Positions 8,764 to 18,507 of a stretch of DNA of 34,805 bases are shown in pieces. The DNA is from Lentibacillus juripiscarius JCM 12147 (GTDB lineage Bacteria > Bacillota > Bacilli > Bacillales_D > Amphibacillaceae): contig BBCA01000031.1 of the NCBI GenBank assembly GCA_001311805.1, forward strand, positions 1 to 34,805, in the 5' to 3' direction. Numbering within the stretch: the first letter of the stretch is position 1; each line of letters opens with the position of its first letter. Below the pieces are notes generated by a model. It saw nothing but the letters and a program-made list of their open reading frames with translations. It did no database searches and was not told the origin of the DNA. The position numbers were made by a program, and so were the translations under genes.

Positions 8764-10367
8764 TTATGATTTCGGATTAAGAATGTATTCCTGCAGTAAA
8801 TCCACGTTATTTACGACAGCTTTGCAAAATCTGTTAATACTAATCTCTTCTGCTTTAATACCAAGTATACATAGGACAGCATTGATCATGTCCGTTTGAT
8901 AGAGGTTTTCGATATAATAGTCCCATGTTTCCTTCCGTATATGGAAATAGGTATTCGCTTTGATAAGCTTCTGTATTTTTTCACGATCAGTATTACGATG
9001 GAATTCATCAAACAAATCGCTGTTATTTTTTATGAACTCACTGATAAATTCCTTTAATCGTTTGATACCATCCTCAATGCGGGGATGTAAATGATCCTCT
9101 TTTTTCCAGAGAATTAGATAATCCGGATCATCAATTGTATATTCTGGGCTTTCGGATCTTTCTTCAGCCGTATCTTCCATCAGTCTCGAAAAAGTTCAGC
9201 AGTAGTATCAAGTTCCCTGTCATTCTCGTTTTTTCATGGTTTAACAGGGGTTCAATCTCAACTAAATGTCCGAGTTTGGACTGTAGAATTGCTCCAACGT
9301 CATCAAGGGACAGATTTGACTTTATGTGCTCCTGAAAGCCCGACATTTTATTAATGCCTTTCCGAATTGTGAATGAACTGTTTCAGGTTCTTCACTTTCC
9401 GGGTCATTATGTGCGAGTGGCATTACATTCTCCGCATAATTTTCCCCGCCAATCCACCCCATCGATAAAACAGTCTCGGCAAAATCCTTTGCGTTGTAAC
9501 GGCAACCATCCGGATCAAGAACACCAATATCGCAAGCTGTTTCAATACCAAACCCAAGATTAAAGAAACTGCTTAGTAAATCATGAAATCCAGCCATATT
9601 AACATCGTATTCATTAAATCGTTCTGTATAATACGCGCTAATGGTCGATGGGCAAAATTGATCCCGCACAAATTCGCCCAAAGCAAAATTATTTTCATGC
9701 ATAATTAATCTCATAAACGATTTTAGTGCAGTAACATCATTCCGGACGATATCTCTTATGCGATCCAGCAATCTTTTGTTATTTACCCGCTCCGTTAATT
9801 GTATCGGTTTATGAAGGATTGTATTTGCCCAATCGATTGCCTTTTTCATTTGACCGATTGATATATCACCCTGAACTGCCACCTGTTTCGGAAACCGGCT
9901 TTCAAGAAGACAGGCTACCGCCAGCAAATAAATATGATATGGCAATCCTTGTGTTTTACCATCAAACACACGCGTGCTGTTTACAGGAATACGAAACTTT
10001 TCCTGATTATGAAACACTTTCTGATTTATCAACGCGGCTAAAATATCATCGCTGTGTTCATTCGTATTTATTTCTTCACGATAACTTTCAATATTCCTGA
10101 ATAGACTAAATGATTCTGCAGACAGCATCGTATTGTAATCGCCAAATACATGCCATCCCAGGTGAAATTCCTTGTTGTAGCCGATTTCTATTTCCTCTTC
10201 TTTCGGACGATGAACATATCTCCAGGGAACTCCGTATGTTTCGTTGTCAATCGTACTATCCATGAACGGGTAGGCGTTGATTAAATCCAGGGATTCCTGG
10301 TAAACACGCTCCCACTCTTTTTGCCAATATTGTCCGGTAAAATATCCATAAAAATATAAACGCCCAT
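8764..10367 (-). CDS. Hypothetical protein, about 535 aa (frame-interrupted)
   Basis: I do not recognise this family. The repaired protein is soluble, slightly acidic, and rich in aromatic residues at its N-terminus (YIFYGYFTGQYWQKEWERVY). No signal peptide, membrane helix or known catalytic motif is visible. The start ATG 10367 follows AGGAGGAGCACAA, a near-perfect ribosome site. The apparent start at 10263 lacks one and loses 35 residues because of a one-base loss at 10350-10354. Further losses lie at 9346-9349, 9229-9234 and 9188-9192 (plus coordinates); each repair joins the pieces smoothly (for example LDTTAELFSRLMEDTAEE). A good minus-strand promoter at 10560-10588 leaves a leader of roughly 185 bases. 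Confidence 0.7.
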
Positions 10368-10559
10368 TTGTGCTCCTCCTATTTTTAAAATATTCACAAA
10401 TTTGACTTCACACGACTAAGCGCTGCCGTATTACATAAGAAATTTCTGGGTCTGCCTATTGCAAATTGTTCCGTGTCATAAGGATGGCCCTTCGTGATGG
10501 GAGTTGAAATCTTAAAGGATCTAAAACAGAGAGGTTTCGCGTCGATGTTTTCTGACATT

Positions 10560-10588
10560 ATTATAGCACAGTCACACGAATCGAACAA
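10560..10588 (-). promoter_or_regulatory. Candidate sigma-A promoter of the 535-aa gene
   Basis: On the minus strand, TTGTTC (10588-10583), a 17-base spacer, and TATAAT (10565-10560) preceded by TGC, giving an extended -10. It points at the gene starting at 10367. Confidence 0.55.
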
Positions 10589-10721
10589 ATGTTTTGTTAA
10601 AAATTCTCTGGTGCGATGGAAGGGAGCATCATGCCACTCCTTGTAAACTTTTTGGAAAAATGATGACACCAAATACAATTTTCATTCGATTAGTAGGGTG
10701 AAAGGAGAATAGTTTCTTATT

Positions 10722-10810
10722 GGAAAGGGGCAAGGCTTTCGACGCACAGGACGTACTAGTGTCGGTGTTGCAACAGGACGTTGAGACCTTAGTCGACCGG
10801 TCCTTTTTAT
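10722..10810. repeat. Structured repeat-like segment with duplicated CAGGACGT
   Basis: CAGGACGT occurs at 10747-10754 and again at 10774-10781. Between and after them lie the palindromes TGTTGCAACA and GACCGGTC, and the segment ends in CCTTTTTATCCTTTTT. The composition is unlike coding sequence around it. From memory, segments of this look recur between genes of halophilic Bacillaceae, but I cannot confirm that here. Confidence 0.3.
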
Positions 10811-10855
10811 CCTTTTTGACACTTACTATAAGTAACCAATCAAAATTGCAGTGAA

Positions 10856-10903
10856 AATTAAAAATCAAGGAAAATCCAATTGCGGATTCCTTGATTTTTA
10901 ATT
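10856..10903. terminator. Large bidirectional hairpin terminator
   Basis: A perfect 17-bp inverted repeat, AATTAAAAATCAAGGAA with TTCCTTGATTTTTAATT, extended inward by ATCC/GGAT across a two-base bulge. The A/T-rich outer arms give T-rich ends on both strands. Confidence 0.6.
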
Positions 10904-10970
10904 TGTATGGCTAACCACCTTAACGCCTTTTGGTGAATTTTAGGGGGGCGTCATTATAAAACTATCCTAT

Positions 10971-11066
10971 TTAAGACCGATTTCGGCGATGTCTTTCTTT
11001 ACCACCTTTCATGGCGTTTAATTCCTCTTTGTTCTTGTTTTTCTTTTTACCTTTATCAGTACTCAT
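10971..11066 (-). CDS. Small basic protein, 31 aa
   Basis: An intact 32-codon frame on the minus strand, too short for usual ORF cut-offs. ATG 11066 follows AAGGAGGGTTTCA, a near-perfect ribosome site, which is the main support. The product is very basic (Lys/Arg/Asn-rich: GKKKNKNKEE near the start, GGKERHRRNRS at the end), with no hydrophobic segment. Small basic proteins of this sort occur in Bacillaceae spores and as RNA- or DNA-binding peptides, but I cannot assign this one. It stands alone, downstream of the MFS gene at 11180 on the same strand. Confidence 0.55.
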   Translation of the reverse strand: MSTDKGKKKNKNKEELNAMKGGKERHRRNRS

Positions 11067-11179
11067 TGAAACCCTCCTTTTCCCTTAGTCTGAACTGAAG
11101 TACACAAATAATGTAAAGGAGAAATCAGGAGTCGGTTTGAATCAGGGAAGAGGTGGCGTACCAATCATATTTCTATAAC

Positions 11180-12395
11180 TCATTCCGCTTTTGTATTTGG
11201 TGTGCCAGAGCTGAGGCTCCTCAAAACTGAGCTTTCTTTTCTTCCATGCATAAAGTAATAAAGAGCCGTCGTTAGGAAAACCAGCACACCCATTAAAATA
11301 TAAAGGTTTTGGTATCCGATTAATGGGATGATGAATCCGAGCAAGTACGGTCCAAACCCAAGTCCGGCATCGAGTGAGATATAGTAGGTTGATGTTGCCA
11401 GCCCTACCCGTTGGGGCGGTGTTACTTTCACTGCAATGGCTTGGGTGGTTGATTGCATATTACCAAATCCGAGGCCAATAAGAACGCCGGCTAGTAGCAG
11501 GGTAATGCCGGTTTCTGCTGTACTTAAAAGCAGTAATCCCGCTGCGAATAGGAAAAAGCTGGATACATGACGGAGTTTGCTCCCTTCAAGTCCATTAATC
11601 GTCCTGTGAATGGGCGTGAAATTAATATTGCGACTGCATAGACAACAAAAACAGACTTGCCATTTCGACCAGATCAATTTCAACTGCATAAAGTTAATAA
11701 ATGAAAGGACGCTGGAGTATCCAAGGGAAATAATCAGTACGACGAACGCAATCGGCAATGCACTTGGTTCTATGAAACTGGAAAGCTTCCATTTATTTGT
11801 TTCAGTATCTTTTACCGGTTTATCGGCTACTGGAACGTTTAAAAAGATTGCAATTAAGAAACTAATGATTCCCAAGGCAAGACAAAAGCTAAAAATCGAC
11901 TGATAACCAGTATGCTGACTCATGTAGAGTCCAATGAAAGGGCCAATTGCTGTAGCTAGTGTAATGCTCATGCTGTAAAAGCCGATTCCTTCCCCTTTTC
12001 TTTCTTCCGGTATCACTTCGGCGACAATTGTACCTGTTGCGGTGCTTGCCATCCCCAGTGCAATTCCATGCAATAAACGGGTAATTAACAGAAACGTGAT
12101 TCCTGTATTAATAAAATATAATATGGAAGTAAGAATGAAAAAATCAGTCCAGCAAATAACATTCGCTTATTGCCAATTGAGGTGACCATACGCCCAATAA
12201 ATAGCCTTCCGATTAACGTTCCGATAATAAAAATGCCGGTTACAAGCCCAGCCTGGCTTTCGGAAACATGAAATTGCTCGACTGCATAGACAGCCATGGT
12301 TACTAATAATAAATAAAAACTAAGTATAGGAAAAAATTAGCGGACGATACAATGATAAAGTCTTTCGTCCATAATTTAGATTTAGATGCATTCAC
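11180..12395 (-). CDS. MFS transporter in operon with MarR regulator (frame-interrupted)
   Basis: A 12-helix major facilitator transporter of about 406 aa, of the YwoG/YfhI-like sugar or drug exporter type. Visible features: helix 2-3 loop GRLFIGRMVTSIGNKRM, and RPFTGRLMDLKG in the matching loop of the second half after repair. The start is GTG 12395, following AAGGAGATT; it lies 14 bases after the marR stop, whose TAA abuts this ribosome site, so the two genes form one operon. Five probable T losses (plus-strand A runs) near 12317, 12135, 11690, 11650 and 11565 interrupt it. Probably repressed by the upstream MarR protein; substrate unknown. Confidence 0.85.
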
Positions 12396-12409
12396 CAAAA
12401 ACAATCTCC

Positions 12410-12790
12410 TTACATAAGATTTTTTCGAATTTGTTTTATTATCCGGATGGTTTCCAGTTGTTCGTCTTCTGATATACCTGTTAGAAGCTCTTGTTCAAAT
12501 TGGTCAATGGTGCTACGGACATTCTCATAAATCGTTCTGCCGAGCTCTGTCAGCTGCATTCGTTTTTCGCGCTTATCCTTGCCCTTGATCTGCTCTACAT
12601 AATTGAATTCTTCCAGGCTGTTGAAGGTTCTTGTAATAGTCGGTTTCTCTACACCCTGGTAATGGGAAATCTCTACATGTGTTGCAGATCCATAATTATA
12701 CAAGTAGTACAAAATCGTCCATTGAGCACGATGCAGGTTATGCTTGCTCAGTTCCACATTAAGCTGATTTTCAAAAGGGCGATACAACAT
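12410..12790 (-). CDS. MarR-family transcriptional regulator
   Basis: Winged-helix DNA-binding repressor of about 126-138 aa. The segment HRAQWTILYYLYNYGSATHVEISHYQGVEKPTITRT (given here only as positions about 20-55) is the typical MarR helix-turn-helix, followed by the wing KGKDKREKRMQLTELG. The ATG at 12790 has no ribosome site. A strong GAGGAGGTG lies about 45 bases upstream, and adding one base to the plus-strand A run 12803-12808 opens the frame back through KPDNIFFHQLI to about 12824. The true N-terminus is therefore probably 11-12 residues longer; the exact start codon is unclear (ATA in this sequence). Operon partner and likely controller of the MFS gene that follows. Confidence 0.88.
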   Translation of the reverse strand: MLYRPFENQLNVELSKHNLHRAQWTILYYLYNYGSATHVEISHYQGVEKPTITRTFNSLEEFNYVEQIKGKDKREKRMQLTELGRTIYENVRSTIDQFEQELLTGISEDEQLETIRIIKQIRKNLM

Positions 12791-12997
12791 GATCAGTTGA
12801 TGAAAAAATGTTGTCCGGTTTTATGGAAAGCACCTCCTCATTAGTTATCACGGGTAATTGTTAACGAGAGTAACTTTATCAGGGTATCAATAACTATAAA
12901 ATTGTCCAGTTTTTTTATTGGTTTGTTTAAGGGAGACAAATACAATACGCTAAACAGGGATTGAAAAATAACGACCCCCCACCAGGAATCAGTATTC

Positions 12998-13011
12998 TAA
13001 TATGTTATAAT
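12998..13011 (+). promoter_or_regulatory. Extended -10 promoter of the YczE-like gene
   Basis: TAATATGTTATAAT contains TGT-TATAAT (TG 13003-13004, hexamer 13006-13011), an extended -10. No good -35 hexamer is seen. The same 12-base core recurs before the next gene at 13738. Confidence 0.5.
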
Positions 13012-13053
13012 AATATTTCCATAATTGTTTATTTAGAAAGAAGGCTGATTCCT

Positions 13054-13708
13054 GTGGTACACGTATTTCGCTGGTTCGTTTTATTTTATCGGGATCATGA
13101 TTTTCAGTTTGGGTATAACGGTAACGATTAACATGCAGCATTTGGGTATTCACCCGTGGGATGTGCTGAATGTGGCGATGTTTGATATCGCTGGTCTGAC
13201 AATTGGGTCCTGGCAGATTATGATTTCCTTTGTACTGATTGTTATTTCCTGGATACTGGATAAATCATACATTAAGATTGGCACATTTTTGAATGCTGTT
13301 CTTGTTGGGGCATTTGTGGACAGTTATATGTGGCTTGATTTCCTTCCGAAAGCTACCGGACAATGGTGGGCTGATTCGTTGATTATAACCGCCGGCATCG
13401 TGATTATGGGGTTTGGTGGCGGTATCTATAATGCTGCAGGGGTCGGATCCGGACCGCGCGACGGGTTTATGCTTTCGATTTCTGATAAAACTGGTGCATC
13501 GATTGGCAAAGTGCGCATGATTACGGAGAGCGCCGTTCTCGTAATCGGTTTGGTACTGGCCGGTCCTGTATTTGTTTTTACATTTATTTTCACGTTCATC
13601 CAAAGTCCGTTGTTCCAATTCAGTTACCATCAGATGTCTCGTGTGGTTGATGCATTTTCTGTCGCGCGCATGAATAAGCAATATACTAAGTCCAATAGCA
13701 TCGGGTAG
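13054..13708 (+). CDS. YczE-like membrane protein (frame-interrupted)
   Basis: An integral membrane protein of about 218 aa with five or six membrane segments, similar to B. subtilis YczE, whose exact function is not settled. Family segments are visible: HLGIHPWDVLNV near residue 30, GFGGGIYNAAGVGSGPRDGFML near 115-135, and the basic C-terminal tail. GTG 13054 was chosen as the start (AAGAAGG 13 bases upstream). Two probable losses, in the T run at 13084-13087 and the G run at 13091-13093, hide the first 15 residues; repair gives a normal first helix (FRWFVLFLSGIMIFSLG). Monocistronic. Confidence 0.8.
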
Positions 13709-13737
13709 AACCCACATTCCTTAGTGTACTTCCATCT

Positions 13738-13751
13738 TAATATGTTATAGT
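13738..13751 (+). promoter_or_regulatory. Extended -10 promoter of the 464-aa gene
   Basis: TAATATGTTATAGT holds TGT-TATAGT, an extended -10, 26 bases before the start codon. It shares TAATATGTTATA with the promoter at 12998. Confidence 0.45.
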
Positions 13752-13776
13752 GTATGAAAAACAGGGGGGAGAAAAG

Positions 13777-15170
13777 ATGAATCAAGATCAGTTTCTCATT
13801 TATAGCAGTCAGAAAAAGCCCATACAGTTAAAGGCAGAAAGGATAACGTTATATCGACAAGCTGAAATAATTGAGGCGGTGAGCGAGAATAATGAAATAT
13901 ATTACCTGTTTTTCTATAAATATCACTTCCTCACCGCCGCAAAAGCAAAAAAGCTGAGGCGTTATTCGTTTATGGAGTCCGCCTTTAAACACGGTATGGT
14001 ATTTAATGCACCTCATCCGTTTATCGATGTACTGCTTTCCTCCAACCAACCTTGTCGTATTTCTAACTTTAAGCCTTTAATGAAAGAATTAGATAGGCGG
14101 TATTCCCTTCCTGAAAAAGCATTTATTCTTACATTTTTTGAATCATTTATATCTAAAAAGCTGTTCGACGAGATAAAGTCGATATTCTACATCTACCGCC
14201 GGAGTGGGAAGAATTTTAATGGGTATCAGATTATCCGCATACTAATGGACTTTGCTCCCAACCATAGCTTTGTCAGGCAGATGTCCAGCGACAAAAGCTT
14301 CAGCCAGTACAGGGACCAATATGACCGTTTCGATGAAGCTATATTGTCCGCTGACCCTGTGTACTTTGAGAAAATCGCTTATGCCAATAGCGATGATGAT
14401 ATCTATTTTCAAAAACTGATCGCCCGCTTCGACCAATCATCTCGCTGGATTGATTTGCTCGCTTTATACTCTATTCACTTTTCTAAAAATCCTTCCACAC
14501 ATGTTTATGAATCGCTCACCAGAATTGCTGTATCCCATTTCAATGCACATCAGATTATGCAATTGCAGGAAAACTGTACCACCATTCGCCACACTTTGCA
14601 CCGCTGGAAAGGGAACTTTTGACCCGGTATGCGGAAGCGAATGATGTGGAAAAGGTGCTGACAATGCTTAACGGTCTTGATACAGAACTGCAAGACGAAC
14701 AGTATACCGCGATTAGGGAGATGCTTCATCACTTGGATCTTCAAAACCATTCAATGCCGCCAGAACTGCTTCCTGCACTGGTTCGGTCCATTACGTTTTT
14801 CGATCAGGAGCCGGCGACTGAATTGCTGCACACCTATATCTCCATATTACTGGCGGACTATGAGCCAGGATATATTAAGTCGTTGCTGCAGCCATTTATT
14901 GATAACCGAAGCATTCACCCACTTTATTTGAAAATGGATAGAATGAACCGGTTTTCTAATGATCTGGAGCAAATGCAGGCGCTTGGAGAGCTGTATGATG
15001 AATTCGGGCAGCCGTCAAAAGCGATTGAATGTTTCAGCTGGGAAATGGAGCTGAAACCGGATGACCCGGCACCGTTAAAAGGATTGTCCAAAGTATACGG
15101 GGAAATGGGAAATGAACAGGAAGCAAAAGCGTACAGGACATTGTTGAAAACAATTCAGAGGCAGGCCTGA
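13777..15170 (+). CDS. Hypothetical helical-repeat (TPR-like) protein, about 464 aa
   Basis: A soluble, largely helical protein. The C-terminal 90 residues carry TPR-like repeats: ALGELYDEFGQPSKAIECFSWEMELKPDD is followed by a second unit ending EMGNEQEAKAYRTLL (positions about 395-460), typical of protein-protein scaffolds. The N-terminal 300 residues have no motif I can name. The start ATG 13777 follows GGGGGGAG; the in-frame ATG at 13750 lies in the promoter. One A loss at 14570-14573 splits the gene; repair gives QEKLYHHSPHFAPLERELL across the join. It lies upstream of the sulfolipid genes on the same strand but is separated by 186 bases with a hairpin. Confidence 0.7.
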
Positions 15171-15286
15171 TTAACATGGTGATGCAGCCGGATTCGTTAA
15201 GAATTTTGACTGTATTTTGCTGCATGATTTGTAATATAGCTCGTAACATGGTAATTTTTTATGAGAGGATGTGCTTGGAGATTGTG

Positions 15287-15330
15287 TTTTTTATGGCTTG
15301 TTCACCATAAAAGGTGAAACGGCATAAAAA
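15287..15330 (+). promoter_or_regulatory. Hairpin upstream of sqdB
   Basis: An imperfect 18-20 bp inverted repeat: outer arms TTTTTATG/CATAAAAA, inner arms GTTCACC/GGTGAAAC, loop ATAAAA. It ends 26 bases before the sqdB start and has no T tail in the forward direction, so it looks more like an operator or leader hairpin than a terminator for the upstream gene. Confidence 0.4.
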
Positions 15331-15356
15331 GCAAAAATGAAACTGGAGGTAAAGAC

Positions 15357-16504
<1,148 letters not shown>

Positions 16505-16555
16505 GAAACAGCAAATTTTACGCTAGGTAGTTTTACCGATGAGGAAGTGTCGTAA

Positions 16556-17710
16556 TTGAAAATTGCTATTGTCACAGAAACATTCTTGCCCTCCACAGAC
16601 GGAGTGGTCACCCGTTTAAAAGCATGCATCCGCTATTTTCAAAAAGAAGGACATGATGTTCGGGTCATTGCACCGGACCTTGGCGTGTATGAATTTGAAG
16701 GGGCGGAAGTGAAGGGGGTCCCGGCCAGGACACTCCTTCTTTACCGTTCCAAAAAGTTTGCGCTGCCAACCCGAAAAGTGAAGAAGCTGCTGGAAGAATA
16801 CGATCCGGATGTCGTCCATGTCGTGAATCCGGCACTGGTCGGCATGGCTGGTGTCTATTATGCCAACAAGCTCGGGTACCCGATGCTGGCTTCATTCCAC
16901 ACACAGGTCCCGAAGTACGCAGACTATTATAACGTTCCAATGTTCAAAGGATTTCTGTGGTGGTACTTCCGCAAACTTCACAACCAGGCGGAACTGAACC
17001 TGTGTACGTCAGAAGCGGTGAAGGAAGAATTACTGGAACAGGACTTTCACAATGTGCACGTATGGAAACGTGGAGTGGACACGGAATTATTCCATCCGGA
17101 TAAGTATGATAAAGACATGCGGGACAGGCTTTCGAACGGACGGCCGGATAAAAAGCTGCTGCTGTTTGTCGGCCGCCTTGCTCCGGAGAAGGAAATTGAA
17201 AAGATCAAGTCTGTGCTGGATTCTTCCGATGAGTTTGCGCTGGCGATAGCTGGAGATGGACCGCACCGCCAGACGCTGGAAAAGCATTTTGCTGGAACAG
17301 ATACAGTGTTCACCGGGTTTATGCACGGGGAGGAGCTTGCAAAGGCATATGCATCCTCTGATGTGTTTGTATTCCCGTCGACAACAGAAACGCTTGGACT
17401 CGTCATTACAGAAGCGATGGCATCAGGCCTTCCACTCGTTGCAGCCAAAAGTGGTCCGACTTGTGAGCAGATTGAAGATAATCGGACTGGACTCTTGTAT
17501 GATAAGGATAAACAGGGTGATTTCACGAATACGGTTTTGCGTTTTGCGGACGAAACATTGCGTAAACGGCTGGCGAAAAATGCCCATACCGATATAGCAG
17601 AAATGGGCTGGGAGGCGCAGTCGAAACAAGTGCTCGATTACTATAAAGCAATTGCCGGAATAGAAGGTATGACGTTAAAGCAGAATAATGTTAATCCTTC
17701 TAGTTTGTAA
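16556..17710 (+). CDS. sqdX: SQDG synthase (sulfoquinovosyl-diacylglycerol transferase)
   Basis: A GT4-type (GT-B fold) glycosyltransferase of 384 aa, intact. It moves sulfoquinovose from the UDP-donor made by the preceding gene onto diacylglycerol at the membrane. It resembles cyanobacterial SqdX and plant SQD2: N-terminal TETFLPSTDGVVTRL, VHVVNPALVGMAGVYYANK, LNLCTSEAV, the junction WKRGVDTELFHP, and the donor-site motifs LLLFVGRLAPEKEIEKI, GDGPHR and FPSTTETLGLVITEAMASG (residues about 275-295). Start TTG 16556, seven bases after GAGGAAGTG. The pairing with sqdB makes the function firm; alone it could be confused with other mannosyl- or glucosyltransferases. No membrane helix is seen, as is usual. 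Confidence 0.92.
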   Translation: MKIAIVTETFLPSTDGVVTRLKACIRYFQKEGHDVRVIAPDLGVYEFEGAEVKGVPARTLLLYRSKKFALPTRKVKKLLEEYDPDVVHVVNPALVGMAGVYYANKLGYPMLASFHTQVPKYADYYNVPMFKGFLWWYFRKLHNQAELNLCTSEAVKEELLEQDFHNVHVWKRGVDTELFHPDKYDKDMRDRLSNGRPDKKLLLFVGRLAPEKEIEKIKSVLDSSDEFALAIAGDGPHRQTLEKHFAGTDTVFTGFMHGEELAKAYASSDVFVFPSTTETLGLVITEAMASGLPLVAAKSGPTCEQIEDNRTGLLYDKDKQGDFTNTVLRFADETLRKRLAKNAHTDIAEMGWEAQSKQVLDYYKAIAGIEGMTLKQNNVNPSSL

Positions 17711-17871
17711 AGCAGGAATGGAAGCTGGGCGACAAACGTGCGTATCAGGAAATTTTGCAAAAGTTAGTGTTACCGGATGTCCATGTTCAACCGGCTTTTT
17801 GCATCCATTGCCGGTAAGACAGGGTGCCTTCGGATAATCCTGACAAAACAGGCTTATGAAGAGGAATAGTC

Positions 17872-18332
17872 ATGGCACAGAATAAACAAAACGAGGTCCC
17901 ATGCAATTTCTGCAGTTTGGTGTCATCGGTTTTGCCAACGCAGCAATTGATATTGGGACATTGAATCTTTTACTGATATTATTTCATACGGACGATAGAG
18001 GAATGCTTTTACTGTATAATACGATATCTTATATACTGGCTGTGGTGAACAGCTACTATTGGAATGCGAGTATCACATTCAAACGATCGGCTAAAGGGAG
18101 CAATCGCCAGCGGATATTGTTTATTGTTCAGGGGCTGGTAAGTCTTGGTGTGAGCAATCTCGTCTTTCTCGGTGCTAATGAACTCCTGCAACTTATCGGG
18201 ACCAATAATTGGCTCCGTTACAACGTCGCCAAAGGGCTGGCCATGTTCCTCTCGTTTTTGGCAAGCTTCTTCATGGTTAAATACTTTGTTTTCCGGGACT
18301 ATGGAAAACGGTATATTGATGAGAAAAACTGA
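17872..18332 (+). CDS. GtrA-family membrane protein
   Basis: About 153 aa with four membrane helices, the GtrA pattern (QFGVIGFANAAIDIGTLNLL in helix 1, NSYYWNASITFKR in the middle, KYFVFRDYG at the end). GtrA-like proteins are thought to help move lipid-linked sugars across membranes. The open frame starts at ATG 17901, but the ATG at 17872 (AAGAGGAATAGTC upstream) is joined to it if one C is added to the run at 17898-17900; that adds ten residues. It lies 161 bases after sqdX on the same strand and before a strong terminator, so it may be the third gene of the sulfolipid operon. That role is inference. Confidence 0.82.
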
Positions 18333-18357
18333 GCTATTCACAGTTCAGTTTTTTTTT
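18324..18357 (+). terminator. Terminator after the GtrA gene
   Basis: Stem AAAAACTGAGCT with AGTTCAGTTTTT (one G-T pair), loop ATTCAC, followed by a run of T residues. The gtrA stop codon TGA lies in the left arm. Confidence 0.88.
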
Positions 18358-18507
18358 GGCTGAAACAGCTTGCGCGGGCACATGAAAAATCTGGCCAGCA
18401 GGCGGAATCCGATTAGGAGCCCGTTAGAGAATCTTTTCCCATGTATAGAATCCCATGACAAAACAATCCTACCTAATAACAGCACTTATCTGTCAGGAGG
18501 AACGGTT

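Larger units (their letters stand above)
10368..10970. other. Long intergenic region without a convincing protein gene
   Basis: It holds the promoter of the 535-aa gene, a structured repeat-like segment (about 10722-10810), a large inverted repeat (10856-10903) and a G-rich block (10942-10961). Two open frames on the minus strand (10394-10678, 10629-10868) have neither ribosome sites nor protein-like composition and are left out. Confidence 0.45.

Noticed and set aside
10394..10868. Two minus-strand ORFs (94 and 79 codons) in the long intergenic region.
   Set aside because: No ribosome site, no protein-like composition, and they overlap a promoter and repeat-like DNA.
12823..12836. ATA or GTG as start codon for the marR gene.
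   Set aside because: The ribosome site supports a start here, but the codon in the sequence is not a normal initiator and GTG would overlap the ribosome site; left as a note in the gene entry.
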